NCBI GenBank assembly: GCA_006247105.1
Contig: CM016929.1
Span: 310,001-374,000 of the forward strand
Source of the DNA: Giardia muris
Lineage: Eukaryota; Fornicata; Diplomonadida; Hexamitidae
Direction of reading: 5' to 3'
DNA length: 64,000 nt
Of the stretch, positions 26,201-35,965 are shown one piece after another. Numbering within the stretch: the stretch's first letter is position 1; every line of letters starts with the position of its first letter. Under the pieces are notes generated by a model. It was not told the DNA's origin and ran no database searches. It was given only the letters and a program-made list of their open reading frames with translations. Made by a program: the position numbers and the translations under genes.

Positions 26201-29200
26201 TATCTCAACCATCTCTTTCTCCGCAGGAACTCGAAGAGGAACCTCTGAGAATCCGGAGTTTCGACATACCTTTGAAGGACCTACACACGACAGAGGAGAT
26301 GCTCCAGTCTCTCGATCGGAACATCACGGAGGGAGCAGCCTTGTTCCCGAACCGAAAGAGCGCAGATCCTGGCGGTCCAATGATCGTTAAGTACAAGAAT
26401 CCGCGGTCGCGTCCGGCATTGTCGGTCCAGGGAAAGAGCGTTTCTGGACCGCTACGTGAGGATGGAACATCTCAAGGAAGCTCGGGTGGATCCTCTCTTA
26501 GTCGTCGGGCACCAAGTGTCGCTATCAAGGAACCAGGAACTGGGAAGACCCTGAGTGCGGCCGAGCTCGTTGTCCGGGCAAATCGGCTGTTGCAAAAGAC
26601 GGCACCCCTTCTGACAGAGGATCCGGATCCACTCGATAATGCAGTGGCCTCCATTCTCTTCCAAAGCATGGGTATAACATCACGTGAAGGGTCAAGTGCG
26701 CATGCCAATAGAAGTGCTCTGACTGATATGGCAATTCTTCCGGCCCCAGATGGAGACAATGCCGAAGAGCTTGTTCGTTATATTCAGACTCTTCACCAGG
26801 AGATTAACAAGCTTGTGCGGCCTCCGACGGAGCCAAAGAGTGTCCAGACCCTCTACTCAATCCCGCTCGCCCCGCCTATGCCTCCGAAGATGGTCACCCG
26901 CTACTCACAAACGTCTCGGGATAACGTTTTCTTTGAAGGGGAGTTCGTCTTCGCAAACCCACCAGAGCAGCGGCCATCTTCCACTTTCTTACAAGGCGCA
27001 GAAGATGAGCCTATGCTAGCGAAGGTGGAGGAGCAAGTACAGTCTCAGCAGCCTCCTCGACGAAGCAATGCGAGTTCTATTTTGCAGACAGATCGGCATC
27101 GAGATGACTTGGGAGACGGTCGGGGTACCGTTACTGTACCGCTGGGCTCTCTCGAGTCACATAGCACTCCGCGCCATACGGTTGTCGAGTTCACAGCGCA
27201 CGTCCCCGAGACTTCATACTGCGTGCATGCCAAGTCCAGTCAGGACACGGTCTATCAATCTGAGCTTTACACGACGTCTCTCGTTGACCTGAACCAGGAG
27301 CCGACACACACCGTTTCAAGCTCGCAGGAGCTACACCTGGACTACGAGCAGGCCCTGGCCATCGCGAAGAACAGTGTCGCGAATACGATCATCCGTCGGA
27401 AGGCGCCCGGCCAATCCTCTCCTCGACGGCCAGCGGCCATGGATACGCTTTCCCTTTCTACGGGAGATGCCCCGCTCGAAGGGTCTCTAGATGTCACCGT
27501 GAGTGGACCGACAAACGATTACCATATCATCGGATCCCGAGCCCCACTCATGAACTCCATCAATATAGCATCGTTTGACTCCAGTTCGGCTCATACCGGG
27601 CCGAAAACAACGAATACCCCGTTGTTACCGACGATTGCTGCATACAAGCCCATCTCTAACACCGTGGAACCCCTCACCGTCACAGCGGTCCCTCCACCGA
27701 CAGGCGAGTCCATGACCAAACCCCCGATCCTCATCACTAATACGCAGCGGCAGATGTTGGCGCGGATCTCCGGAGATGGCCGAGGAGTCCCACAACGCAT
27801 GCAGAAGAAGTTGCTCGACTACCCGACTGACGAGATGCAGCTTCTCTCCTCGGACGACCAGCTCCTTGGTCCCGAGTATCAGGAGCGGGTCAATTCGCGT
27901 TCGGCCGTGATCTATAACCCTGACAACGTCCCCATGAGGCCACATTCCGCAGGGGCGCTCCCCAATACCCGGGACGCCATAGGTGAGCACCGTGGAGAGA
28001 ACAACTTGATAGTTGAGTCATTCTTCGAAGGTCCACGTGATGTCGGAAGGCCCATCCTTTCTCCCCCCTCCCCGGGGGCTTCACGTCCCTTTGGTCAGGG
28101 TGAGGTTAGTCATATCCTTAGCCGTTCGACCGTTTCTCCACGAGCGGGGCTCTCGCAAGCCCGCTTTACGACTCAAGAGCTACTGGATGGGACCCACGCC
28201 CTGGCACCTGGAATGGTCAATCTCTTCGTGAACAGTACGCGGCAGATGACGGAAATCAACTATGCCATCCAGCGCGACATTGCACCACGGCTCACTCAAG
28301 GGAAACTGTCTCCTAAGCGGGTCGTTGCCGTTAGCGGGGGTGAGACTCCTCGGACGCGACGAGGAAGGAACTATTGGACGCCTCGTCGCGCAATTGGGGG
28401 GTCGCTCCGAAAGTCAACCGTACGCCCCGTCTATGGAACACCTCTCAACATCAAAACCTTCACTTTCGTTGATAATAAGCCAGCGTGGCGCTCCCCAAGC
28501 TCGGTCAACGTCGCCCTCCGGAACGAGCTACTTCGACAGCGTAACGAGCTGGCCAAGCACATCCAGCAGCTTGAAGCGGAACTCGAGCTCGAGAAGAACC
28601 GGGCAAATAACGCACGCCTGAATCCGTTCATCTTGACGACGAGCTACTGTGCGGGAGAGACCTTGCCTGATGACGCCTCTGTTGGCTCTCCGGCATCTTT
28701 ATTAGGACCAGGACCAGGCCCAGGCCCGATACGACCTGCTGATACAACCCATGATATGCCCGAGACACTTGATATCAACGAGTGTATCTCCTTCGATCGG
28801 TCTTACGACTACCAGCGTGCGCTCGAACGTCTTTTCGAGGTTTCTGAGCCGTTACCAGATGGCATCTGTGTTAGCCAGCTCACCACGCCTCAGACTGTAC
28901 AGGGGTATCGTGCCAAATTCAAGGAACTTGTCCCTCGGGTGCGTACAGAGGCCCCACTGCTCATCCCAGACACTTACTCTGCGGAAAGCATCCCTGGACT
29001 TCTGGCGAACGTTGGCTCGGCGAAGGTGTCAATTCAGCTCAGCAAGGACGCCCGAATTGTCCTTGCCCTTTATCAGGATACCCTCCTTCCTGGTGCGTCT
29101 GGGCAACCGAACCTGTTTGTTGACAAGCTGCTTCGGCTTCAGGAAAAGGGGGTAGGCTTGGGACCACAGACCTCCCAGTCTTCGCACCAAACGCCACTGT

Positions 29201-30240
29201 TACGCTATGGCGACAGGCTCATATATGTGGCCGTTCCAGGCACCATTCGTATAAAATCTCTCCCATGGCTTTTACGCCTTATTAGAACATTCTATGCGGA
29301 GCTGGCGGGGCAGCTGCAGAGCTACATCTTACCCAAGCGTGCGGACGTCGCCCAGTGCATCATTGCGTGGGCTCACAAGAAATACACCCTGGGGAACTTG
29401 GTCCAGAACCTTCTTTGGCACTTCTATTGCTCGGCTACCTACTATGCCGAGATGAATGCCGAGGTGGCTACATTCCTGAGGGTTCTCTCGGGTGAGTATG
29501 AAGCTCCCCAACTGGCCTTCTTGATTAACGTCCGTCGTCTGTTGCGTATCGATACTCTTACTGGCGATGAGCAATCAATGGAGAACTTCGAGGAGATCCA
29601 GCTCGTGACGCCTGGACGGGCGTTGAGCATGATCGATATCCTATTCCTCAGCATACCCTCTGAGGAGAAGCAACGGCTTGAAGAGGCAATTCGGGCGAAT
29701 GTTCAGTACGATATGGCCCCCGCAAGTGTCGTTGTCCACCTCCTTCTTCAGATGTCGATCATGCGCCAGAGCATCTTCAATGTATGCATCTGCTCTTTGT
29801 TTGACGCCAGTGCAAGGGGAGACGGGCCAATAGCAGAGCGCACCGTCGGGAACTCAACGGCCGTGGATATCCTGTTCCGAGCCTGGCCCTACTTGGACAA
29901 GCGGACAATCCAGAGAATTGTATGCGAGGTTGGGTCGACGTACGGTGGACTCAAGTTCGAGGCGTTCGTCACTATCCTTGCCGGGATGACCGTCATTCCA
30001 CCCGCGATTCAGGACCCGCTCTATGCCCAGGCTCAAGTGATCTTCTCGTCCGCTGAGGCGCAGGCCGTCAAGCTGGCCTCAGTCCCGGAGACTGCGCAGA
30101 CGGTCGACACCCTCGAAACTGTCCGCCGCCAGGTTATGGTCGCGCTCGATAAGCAGGCGTCCCTCCAGGCGTACGTCGCCGCTTCGGACTACCTTCGGGA
30201 GGTCACAACGCGTCTCGCGGCTTGCCCCGATGTGAATTGA
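23245..30240 (+). CDS. Giant coiled-coil and low-complexity protein (2331 residues)
   Basis: An uninterrupted 2331-residue frame starts at the ATG behind CAGTAAAG. Residues about 158-360 form a long coiled coil (for example LRAEKDALSLEIQTMKESLD). Roughly 390-1750 is Ser/Thr/Pro/Lys-rich and probably disordered, with many SP/TP/SxR sites suited to phosphorylation. A second coiled coil lies near 1755-1790 (LLRQRNELAKHIQQLEAELE), followed by a GPGPGPGP run and an ordered C-terminal domain of about 450 residues (ending in EF-hand-like helical pairs around RTIQRIVCEVG). The layout suits a cytoskeletal or flagellar scaffold, but there is no recognised domain. The stop lies in GTGAATTGA. Confidence 0.8.
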   Translation: MDFGLPTAAAIRQLADGGIVETMLQLRRKGSSRPPSPTKRVQPAILPKALKPIQQTHQVRTDRETESLAAGHVFRDCAMSSFADSTFDPVFGVDGLLTLQPKARGGDEILARDPLELYLEAAYSALDTVNTFDTSAADVIYRVIKWLVTDARVKPEEIVRYKEMADHALLAAAEQEKTATALRAEKDALSLEIQTMKESLDVAQQDLFSARLELEAAHADNKRLETELQNLRAELNDQMRAFQELQTARDKIAKRNTELVGTGVALRTQIEDFLLMQQEYQRCQQVHDDEVQQLRCELDRAKRQYDEDIASYQHIVGSKTDVIADLTNQCSVTKNELTNLREKVAYLQDKLISKNPVSASSFPVEIPGNGSFQDTFDHMIYGDSPSQTHHGLLASMTGNKEVPNVPRSTLPRHSSNTSEDHPGDGTNVEKDDSTPKEPLVPQVYDSTALERFLVEMYALDLEKTRTLDGAENQRSVQTASLAIRKKLRLLEANVTKYKGLVKADAAASQAQEAGSIDAKPHVEVDGDPVDLTASTIRSPGKSRDKSRKKSPRKGKPETPATTRPSLSDFLSDLTLLDTLSDAQKAQLLEYLKNDLPHPPSATSVVKSSERSISPEQKSRPKATNQVSLVQQKDDPTPSSKNIPTSRPARKSPAHKTQQNKRDMDTGSGAVLMTPTRKPKRDASQLHSDASTAETRGDTIGDLSQIERRPLVSDTTNKTTEAEKGRLTMIAEKRDSVAASSEIQDGQKKSPRRRSSDAITSLDSLGNRALENREECDHRGDTAHTPHSRAHSRGRADSRKEGGDASPPDLVATLRSSSAGLHKIALDQSTLSSSPSPDEPGRGSWRRSGAKMRGMDCMVIISSQTNLEPQLTRSQVTVRAEQKERRKYTSAADGTPTVAPLKKERSKLAFKDTSKELTSTMEYDTLSSRSDESGVNEDDETVTTVTQGTSRHVKRASAATSAHGCPLVNRGIQCAILTALSQTVDRISQPSLSPQELEEEPLRIRSFDIPLKDLHTTEEMLQSLDRNITEGAALFPNRKSADPGGPMIVKYKNPRSRPALSVQGKSVSGPLREDGTSQGSSGGSSLSRRAPSVAIKEPGTGKTLSAAELVVRANRLLQKTAPLLTEDPDPLDNAVASILFQSMGITSREGSSAHANRSALTDMAILPAPDGDNAEELVRYIQTLHQEINKLVRPPTEPKSVQTLYSIPLAPPMPPKMVTRYSQTSRDNVFFEGEFVFANPPEQRPSSTFLQGAEDEPMLAKVEEQVQSQQPPRRSNASSILQTDRHRDDLGDGRGTVTVPLGSLESHSTPRHTVVEFTAHVPETSYCVHAKSSQDTVYQSELYTTSLVDLNQEPTHTVSSSQELHLDYEQALAIAKNSVANTIIRRKAPGQSSPRRPAAMDTLSLSTGDAPLEGSLDVTVSGPTNDYHIIGSRAPLMNSINIASFDSSSAHTGPKTTNTPLLPTIAAYKPISNTVEPLTVTAVPPPTGESMTKPPILITNTQRQMLARISGDGRGVPQRMQKKLLDYPTDEMQLLSSDDQLLGPEYQERVNSRSAVIYNPDNVPMRPHSAGALPNTRDAIGEHRGENNLIVESFFEGPRDVGRPILSPPSPGASRPFGQGEVSHILSRSTVSPRAGLSQARFTTQELLDGTHALAPGMVNLFVNSTRQMTEINYAIQRDIAPRLTQGKLSPKRVVAVSGGETPRTRRGRNYWTPRRAIGGSLRKSTVRPVYGTPLNIKTFTFVDNKPAWRSPSSVNVALRNELLRQRNELAKHIQQLEAELELEKNRANNARLNPFILTTSYCAGETLPDDASVGSPASLLGPGPGPGPIRPADTTHDMPETLDINECISFDRSYDYQRALERLFEVSEPLPDGICVSQLTTPQTVQGYRAKFKELVPRVRTEAPLLIPDTYSAESIPGLLANVGSAKVSIQLSKDARIVLALYQDTLLPGASGQPNLFVDKLLRLQEKGVGLGPQTSQSSHQTPLLRYGDRLIYVAVPGTIRIKSLPWLLRLIRTFYAELAGQLQSYILPKRADVAQCIIAWAHKKYTLGNLVQNLLWHFYCSATYYAEMNAEVATFLRVLSGEYEAPQLAFLINVRRLLRIDTLTGDEQSMENFEEIQLVTPGRALSMIDILFLSIPSEEKQRLEEAIRANVQYDMAPASVVVHLLLQMSIMRQSIFNVCICSLFDASARGDGPIAERTVGNSTAVDILFRAWPYLDKRTIQRIVCEVGSTYGGLKFEAFVTILAGMTVIPPAIQDPLYAQAQVIFSSAEAQAVKLASVPETAQTVDTLETVRRQVMVALDKQASLQAYVAASDYLREVTTRLAACPDVN
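28708..28732 (+). repeat. GGACCA/GGCCCA micro-repeat coding for Gly-Pro run
   Basis: Four imperfect six-base units encode GPGPGPGP between the second coiled coil and the ordered C-terminal domain of the giant protein. It probably acts as a flexible linker. Confidence 0.5.
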
Positions 30241-30274
30241 ATTCAATTGCTACCCTTGCAATATTGGAAAGGTG

Positions 30275-31006
30275 ATGTCAGGCCAAGGCCCTCGTGGTGA
30301 GCGTGGTCCCCGCCAGATGGAGGAGGAGGCGTGGATTCCCTCGACGAAGCTCGGGCGCCTCGTAGAGAACGGGCGGATCCGCGACCTGTGCGAGATATTC
30401 AGGTACTCGGTCCCGATCAAGGAGCCCGAGATTATCGAGCGCCTGATCCCCGCTGCCTCCGAGGAGGACGGCATCGGGCTCGTCGAGGAAGTTTGCAACG
30501 TCGTCTCCGTCCAGAAACAGACGACGGCCGGGCAGCGCACTCGTTTCCGTGCTCATGCCATCGTCGGGAACCGTGACGGGTTCGTTGGATATGGAGCGGG
30601 CGTCTCGAAGGAGGTCGCGAACGCCATCAAGAAGGCGATCCGGAGCGCGAAGCTTAACATCGTCCCTGTCAGGCTTGGATTCTGGGGCGGGAAGCTCGGT
30701 GACCCACATACTGTCTCGTCAAAGCTCTCGGGGAAGTGCGGGTCCGTCCGCATCCGTTTGATCCCTGCTCCTCGTGGTGCGGGGATTGTCGCGTCTCCGA
30801 CCGTCGCGAAGGTTCTCGAGTTCGCTGGCGTCGCCGACGTTTTCACATCTCAGAGCGGCCACACCCGTACTCTCATGAACTCCGTCGGCGCCGTTTACAA
30901 TGCCCTGAAGAGCTCGTATTCGATCATGACTCCGGACCTATGGCACGCAGATGACCTGGATCCTCTGAACGACGTCCGCGCGATGCAGGTCGACCCCTAC
31001 AGCTAA
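30275..31006 (+). CDS. RPS2: 40S ribosomal protein S2 (uS5)
   Basis: The 243-residue protein is uS5/RPS2. It opens with a short Gly/Arg-rich tail (MSGQGPRGERGPRQ), then EEEAWIPSTKLGRLVENGRI, the KEPEIIERL block, GQRTRFRAHAIVGN with GFVGYGAGVSKEVANAIKKA, and VRLIPAPRGAGIVASP-type and GVADVFTSQSGHT segments, all in family order. It binds near the mRNA entry site of the small subunit and affects decoding accuracy. The N-terminal RGG tail is shorter than in animals. The start is the ATG at 30275, right after a GTG that is not needed. Codons are biased like the phosphorylase. AGTGAAC lies 7 bp after the stop. Confidence 0.97.
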   Translation: MSGQGPRGERGPRQMEEEAWIPSTKLGRLVENGRIRDLCEIFRYSVPIKEPEIIERLIPAASEEDGIGLVEEVCNVVSVQKQTTAGQRTRFRAHAIVGNRDGFVGYGAGVSKEVANAIKKAIRSAKLNIVPVRLGFWGGKLGDPHTVSSKLSGKCGSVRIRLIPAPRGAGIVASPTVAKVLEFAGVADVFTSQSGHTRTLMNSVGAVYNALKSSYSIMTPDLWHADDLDPLNDVRAMQVDPYS

Positions 31007-31012
31007 GCGCGA

Positions 31013-31019
31013 AGTGAAC
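31013..31019 (+). promoter_or_regulatory. Poly(A)-type signal AGTGAAC after RPS2
   Basis: AGTGAAC lies 6 bp downstream of the RPS2 TAA and fits AGTRAAY. The convergent gene ends at 31046, so both 3' UTRs must be very short. Confidence 0.55.
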
Positions 31020-31045
31020 TCCGCGCCGTCCATTTCTGGCTGCTT

Positions 31046-34000
31046 CTACTTCCTCCCGCTTCGTGGGCGCATGGAGAGACTGTTGAGACACATCTCGACG
31101 TTTGTATCCCAACCGAGCGCTGCGGCCAACGCCCCGGTCAGGTAGTGCGCACTATCGAGGAAGATCTCCACGGGTTGTCGCTTGGTCTTCCGTAAGGTGA
31201 CTCCACGGCCTTCACCAAGAGATCTCCTGACGGTACTCGACTCGATTCCGAAGTCGCGCCCGCAAGCCGAGATCACGGAGTACGCTAACTCGATGGAGTA
31301 AAGAAGCGTCGATCTGAGTGCGTTTAGGACGAGCCCAAGGGTATCGAACGTCAGGCTGGTCTTCTCGACGTTGGCGAGTTCCTGGACGACCGTGCGTGTT
31401 GCCACCGCAGATTCCACTCCCATGGCGTCCGAGAGGTGAAGAAGAACGACCTTCGCTCTCTCAATAAGGGTGCGCGTCCGAGCCATGAGATCGTCATAGG
31501 CGTTCGCATATGCCGCCACAGCCACCGGCCCTCCAGGAGTCGGCTGTACGCTTGGCGAGGTTGCTCCAGTATGATATCCTCCAATGACTGGCATCAGAAC
31601 CTCCATGGGTGGGAACTTGAGTGCGGTTGAGAAGACCCCACGTGTCCGACAAGCATCGACGACAATTGGCCAGTTTGCACTTGGACTTCTCCAAATTATG
31701 TCGAGGTATGCGGCATCGACCATCCCATCGTCACAGATCGGGTTGATAGTCCGAATGATCTCACGAACGATCCGAAACTTCATCGCGTCTGGAAACCCGG
31801 TCGTCTTCGCGTTCCGAAGGAGCGTCGACGTCTCCAGAAGGCTCCCCGCGTACATCAGCCTAGTTGCCTCAAGACGAGTCATGACCTCGGTACGATATGC
31901 CTTCAGCATTGAAACAAGGAAGAAATTGATGTTCGCAACGCTGATCCGAGTGTATTTCGCCTGGACCCCAGAAGATACCGTCGAAGAGGCCGTCACTCCC
32001 CCCTCCTTGTCAGAAACGTACTCCTTGCTCGCCGCGAAGATCTCACGCACTTCATCGTCGTACATGTCGTTCCCGTCAATGTTCTCGTAGACGTCGATCA
32101 GATATACTCTTTTTTCTGCGATATCCGCATAGGCGACGTCCCGAATGAGAGACGTCGCACGCCCCTGCTGGATGAAGGCGTCAATGAAGCCCTTCTGAAC
32201 CGTCTTCGAGACTGTCGCCAGGATTATGTTCAAGGCCCTGTGAAGCGAGATAAATGGAGTCTTCACGGTCACATTGCTTGGAAGCTGTGGCAAAAGCCCC
32301 GGGAACGCGTCTGGAAGCCCGCCGTACGCCAGAACTGCGATATATATGATGAACATGAGCTCATCCGGACTGACAGTGGCATTGAGCAGTAACGCCCCAA
32401 GCGAAAGAGTCATCGACTCATCCTCGACGACGCCTTCAGCTGACGAGTGTTGGAAGACTGTCAGGCAATAAACGACCTTATTGATGAGGAGTTCGGCCTC
32501 AAAGAGCCTTTTGTCCTCTGGAACCGTATGGAACTGCGCGTGGACCCAGCCAGTGAAAAGAGCTTGGATAGGATACGTGGTTGGGTACGGAGTCCCATCT
32601 GCACGGGGTAGTAGGCGCCCAGAAAGCTGGGAACTGAATGGGTTGTGCCCTGTAAATGCCGTCATACATAGATGGCGTAAGAAGAGGACAATTGTCGAAG
32701 CCACATACCCCGGGGTTGTTGTGAGTTCCGAGACCGCTTGTCCACGCACTTGGTGGTCCTGAAGCTTTATTTTGATGTTTTTCGTGATGAGGAGCTGCAG
32801 CGGCTGCTCGCGTAGCAAGGTGATCGTGTTCTCGTAAATCCCTTGATGCTGGGCCGACGCAAGGTGCGAGTCCTTGAGCTGTCCTACTCCGAATCCCATA
32901 CTTGCCGAAGCTGCCGCAGATTCCTGAGACCGGGAAAGAACATCTCGGTACGCCTTCTTCAACTCGAGAAGCTCTTGATCGACGTTCTTGAGACGAGCAT
33001 TTTCGTATTTCAGAGCGGTCAGTTCATCATCGAGCTGCTGAAGCTTTGGTGCCACCTCGAGCCGTGCCTCGACGAGGCAAATTGTCTTTGCTAGAGATGA
33101 GAGACTGATGAGGTGATAGTTCTCGTCTCGAGAGTCGACTGCCGAGACGCCTTCCTTCGCCTGCTCTTGCAGAGTCTCGAAATATTTGATCACAGTCCTC
33201 TCCTTTTCGAGGAGGTAGTCCGTCACGCCTGGGCTGTCGAGCGCCATTTGGAGCTTCTCTCTGTTCCCTTGGAGCCCACTTAGAGCACCACTCACACGTT
33301 CCATGCGCGCGACACGGTCTGCAATCTCGCTCCCGAGATACTTCGACTTTTCGACAATCCGATTCGAACAACCACGGCAGTACTCCTTCGAGGAATTGAG
33401 TGCCTTCACCTCGCCACGCAGCTGGGCGATCGTGTTGTTAAGCTCCCGTCCCTCCTCCTGGAGCCGCGTGTGCGTCTGTTGCAGAGCCTGCATCGCCTCG
33501 CCCATCTGAGCTATCTTCTTTTCGTAGTCGCGGTTGAGGGCCTTTGTCGCCTCCAGATCCGACTTCATCAGTTCGACTTCGCGGACCTGTTGATCGCTCT
33601 TGATCGCATCGACCATGGCTCGGAGGACACGAATCTGCTCTCCATATTCCCCAGCACGCTTGAGAGCCGCCCCGACCTCATCTGCTCGTTTTTCTTCGAC
33701 AGCGGCGATGCATTCCTGTGAACGCTGTTGGTCTAGTCGACGCCGTTCATCCATTGCCATAATGAGAAGGGCCGAGCGTTCCCGCTGCTTCTCCATGGCC
33801 TGTTTGGTCTCGAACAGTTCCTGCTTGAGTCGAATGATCTCCGCGGCTAACAAGAACTCCCCACTGCGGGCATCTGCCATTGAAGTCTGATATGTCTCCC
33901 GAACCAGCTCAAGGGCATGACGCATTTCGCGAGAGTCGGTAGCTAGGGCATCGATAACGTCTCCAAGCAGGAAATCTGCGCACAAGAAGGAGCGTTGCGC

Positions 34001-34666
34001 GACAGTGAAGATTGATTGCTTCTTCGTGACGGGTTCATCCAGAATCTGCTGGACGGTTGCCAGAGACGTTGCAAGTGTCCGATGACTCGTACGTTTTGGG
34101 CCGCGTGGGTATTTATGAGCTCCTGAACCTGAGGACATGGTCCCGGCGGTGGATGGAGCTGATATCCCTGCTGACGACCCGTTGGCACTTTTGGTCTTCT
34201 TAACCGTATTTTCCAGGCTCGAACCTTTCTTCGTATCTCCCTTGTTCGAGACGAGCTTGTCACGAACGGTGGAATAGTAAGCAGAGTTTTCGGAGAGGAC
34301 GGCGTTGACGTAGCGTTCAGGGTCCTGAGCCAGGCTTGTTTGGGGTAGGTCCTGATCGAGGAAGAAGCTCCGCGCCCCCTGTTCCGTGATTCTGCGCGCA
34401 TCATCTCGATCACGTTTGGCAACCTCGTATCGCTCGTCTCCGAACTCGTATCCTCGTCGCTTCACCAGCTGCTCCATCGCCGTGGTCAGGACATGCGCGT
34501 TCGTGTCCCGAGTCGGTATAGTTGGAAGGGGAGCTGGATGGGGGATGGGAACCGTCACTGCCGCTGGTCGCTCACGCTTTGGTCCGGCCTTCCCAGCACC
34601 CATCTGCGCCTCCGCCACCTTCGCCTGCTCTAGGAGCTTCGTAATCGCGGCTGGATCCTCTGCCAT
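31046..34666 (-). CDS. 1206-residue coiled-coil protein, unknown
   Basis: The protein begins with a helical and basic N-terminus, then a long coiled coil (about residues 260-440 and a further part to about 600; for example LKQELFETKQAMEKQRERSA). A YCRGCS pair of cysteines sits near 432. The C-terminal half (about 620-1206) is globular and helical, without known motifs. It has no signal or membrane span. Size and layout suit a structural protein of the axoneme, disc or basal body, but nothing specific supports that. The ATG at 34666 is 24 bp from the divergent DHHC start. Confidence 0.75.
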   Translation of the reverse strand: MAEDPAAITKLLEQAKVAEAQMGAGKAGPKRERPAAVTVPIPHPAPLPTIPTRDTNAHVLTTAMEQLVKRRGYEFGDERYEVAKRDRDDARRITEQGARSFFLDQDLPQTSLAQDPERYVNAVLSENSAYYSTVRDKLVSNKGDTKKGSSLENTVKKTKSANGSSAGISAPSTAGTMSSGSGAHKYPRGPKRTSHRTLATSLATVQQILDEPVTKKQSIFTVAQRSFLCADFLLGDVIDALATDSREMRHALELVRETYQTSMADARSGEFLLAAEIIRLKQELFETKQAMEKQRERSALLIMAMDERRRLDQQRSQECIAAVEEKRADEVGAALKRAGEYGEQIRVLRAMVDAIKSDQQVREVELMKSDLEATKALNRDYEKKIAQMGEAMQALQQTHTRLQEEGRELNNTIAQLRGEVKALNSSKEYCRGCSNRIVEKSKYLGSEIADRVARMERVSGALSGLQGNREKLQMALDSPGVTDYLLEKERTVIKYFETLQEQAKEGVSAVDSRDENYHLISLSSLAKTICLVEARLEVAPKLQQLDDELTALKYENARLKNVDQELLELKKAYRDVLSRSQESAAASASMGFGVGQLKDSHLASAQHQGIYENTITLLREQPLQLLITKNIKIKLQDHQVRGQAVSELTTTPGYVASTIVLFLRHLCMTAFTGHNPFSSQLSGRLLPRADGTPYPTTYPIQALFTGWVHAQFHTVPEDKRLFEAELLINKVVYCLTVFQHSSAEGVVEDESMTLSLGALLLNATVSPDELMFIIYIAVLAYGGLPDAFPGLLPQLPSNVTVKTPFISLHRALNIILATVSKTVQKGFIDAFIQQGRATSLIRDVAYADIAEKRVYLIDVYENIDGNDMYDDEVREIFAASKEYVSDKEGGVTASSTVSSGVQAKYTRISVANINFFLVSMLKAYRTEVMTRLEATRLMYAGSLLETSTLLRNAKTTGFPDAMKFRIVREIIRTINPICDDGMVDAAYLDIIWRSPSANWPIVVDACRTRGVFSTALKFPPMEVLMPVIGGYHTGATSPSVQPTPGGPVAVAAYANAYDDLMARTRTLIERAKVVLLHLSDAMGVESAVATRTVVQELANVEKTSLTFDTLGLVLNALRSTLLYSIELAYSVISACGRDFGIESSTVRRSLGEGRGVTLRKTKRQPVEIFLDSAHYLTGALAAALGWDTNVEMCLNSLSMRPRSGRK

Positions 34667-34690
34667 CGGCGATTCTCGCTGGAATTATTG

Positions 34691-35965
34691 ATGGCCTTAT
34701 TTGGGCCAGACTTCGGACTGGGTCTTCTGACCGCTACGATCCTCCTCCTGGCCCTTTTCCTGGCGTGCGGAAGCCTGGCCGGAGCGGCCCCGAAGGGTAG
34801 CTGGCTCGGAAGGTGCCACCATCATGCTCAGTTCCTCTGTCGGTTTGCTAATTGGCTCGACGAGCATCGAAACCCCGTCGTCGTCATCACGTACTGGGTG
34901 CTGTTCGTGAGCTCGATGGGGTCCTACGTTCGGTGCATCTTGGGTCCAGTCCATGCACTAGTATCCGTTACTTCTACATATGGGGGTTCTTCACGGTGGA
35001 TCCGAATACCTCTTTCGTTCCGTGCCTTTAGTCGCCATCAAGGGGTGGAGTCTCTTATTGGGTGGCTTCGAGCCTCAAGCATCTTGGCCTGTAACCTGCT
35101 TTCTGCGTTTACGTTCTTCGTTTGCTGCTGTAACGATCCTGGGACACTCACCCCAGCAACGGGGACGGTCGCAAAGGACCAGGAGGAACCAGAATATGAC
35201 AACTTCATCTATACTCGAAAAAGGTGTTCGACATGCAATGTGGTTCGCCCACCACGCACTCACCATTGCTCGGTGTGTAACAGGTGCGTGCAGGACCATG
35301 ACCATCACTGTGTCTGGGTCAACAGCTGCGTCGGAAAGCACAACGTCGTATGGTTTTTTGGATTCTTATTGACGACGAGCATTGCCACCCTGAACACCGC
35401 GACCGTTAACTTCGCGACAACGCTACAGCTCGTGAAGCGCTCGAGTACTATCAGGAAGCAGACGGATGGGCTGGGGCCGGGGCTTTCAGTTCTTCGCTGG
35501 ATCGTCATCTCGGAACCAGCTCTCTGGGCGTCCTTGATGGCACATGGGCTAATTGGCCTTTTCCTCTTCGTCTTCGCCGCTTATCACGTCCGGAACCTGT
35601 GCGAGAACATGGGGACGGCCGAACGTTTGAGACGAGATACCTTGGTCTCGTGTCTGCGAGCCGGCGACTTCTCAGCTATGGCGTTAGTGACGGAGGATGG
35701 CTCTCCGTTGCCTCCGGACTTCCAAAGACTACCTCGACGAGAGCTCAGTCAGTACCACTTTCGTTACGTCGAGCTGAAGAACAGAACCCCTGGGGAGTAC
35801 GTCACCATCGAGGGCCTACGTGGCCGCGTCCTTAGTCTGAAGGAGGCTATCGCAGTAACACGACGATATAACGTTTTCGACAAGGGAGTGGTGATGAACC
35901 TCCGAACGGCCTTCCGGAACGGTCTCAGACTCAAGCTGAACACCTTTCCTCATGCTGAGAAGTAG
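34691..35965 (+). CDS. DHHC-type protein S-palmitoyltransferase
   Basis: The 424-residue enzyme has the DHHC cysteine-rich domain (about 175-225): CSTCNVVRPPRTHHCSVCNR, then CVQDHDHHCVWVNSCVG. The DHHC cysteine takes the fatty acyl group from acyl-CoA and passes it to a cysteine of a membrane-associated target. Hydrophobic segments lie near 8-30, 57-77, 128-148, 218-240 and 278-302, giving the usual spans on both sides of the DHHC loop. One change from consensus is Val instead of Pro after DHHC (HCVWVN versus HCPWVN). The start is the ATG at 34691, after GAATTATTG. Acceptor proteins and compartment cannot be inferred. Confidence 0.93.
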   Translation: MALFGPDFGLGLLTATILLLALFLACGSLAGAAPKGSWLGRCHHHAQFLCRFANWLDEHRNPVVVITYWVLFVSSMGSYVRCILGPVHALVSVTSTYGGSSRWIRIPLSFRAFSRHQGVESLIGWLRASSILACNLLSAFTFFVCCCNDPGTLTPATGTVAKDQEEPEYDNFIYTRKRCSTCNVVRPPRTHHCSVCNRCVQDHDHHCVWVNSCVGKHNVVWFFGFLLTTSIATLNTATVNFATTLQLVKRSSTIRKQTDGLGPGLSVLRWIVISEPALWASLMAHGLIGLFLFVFAAYHVRNLCENMGTAERLRRDTLVSCLRAGDFSAMALVTEDGSPLPPDFQRLPRRELSQYHFRYVELKNRTPGEYVTIEGLRGRVLSLKEAIAVTRRYNVFDKGVVMNLRTAFRNGLRLKLNTFPHAEK

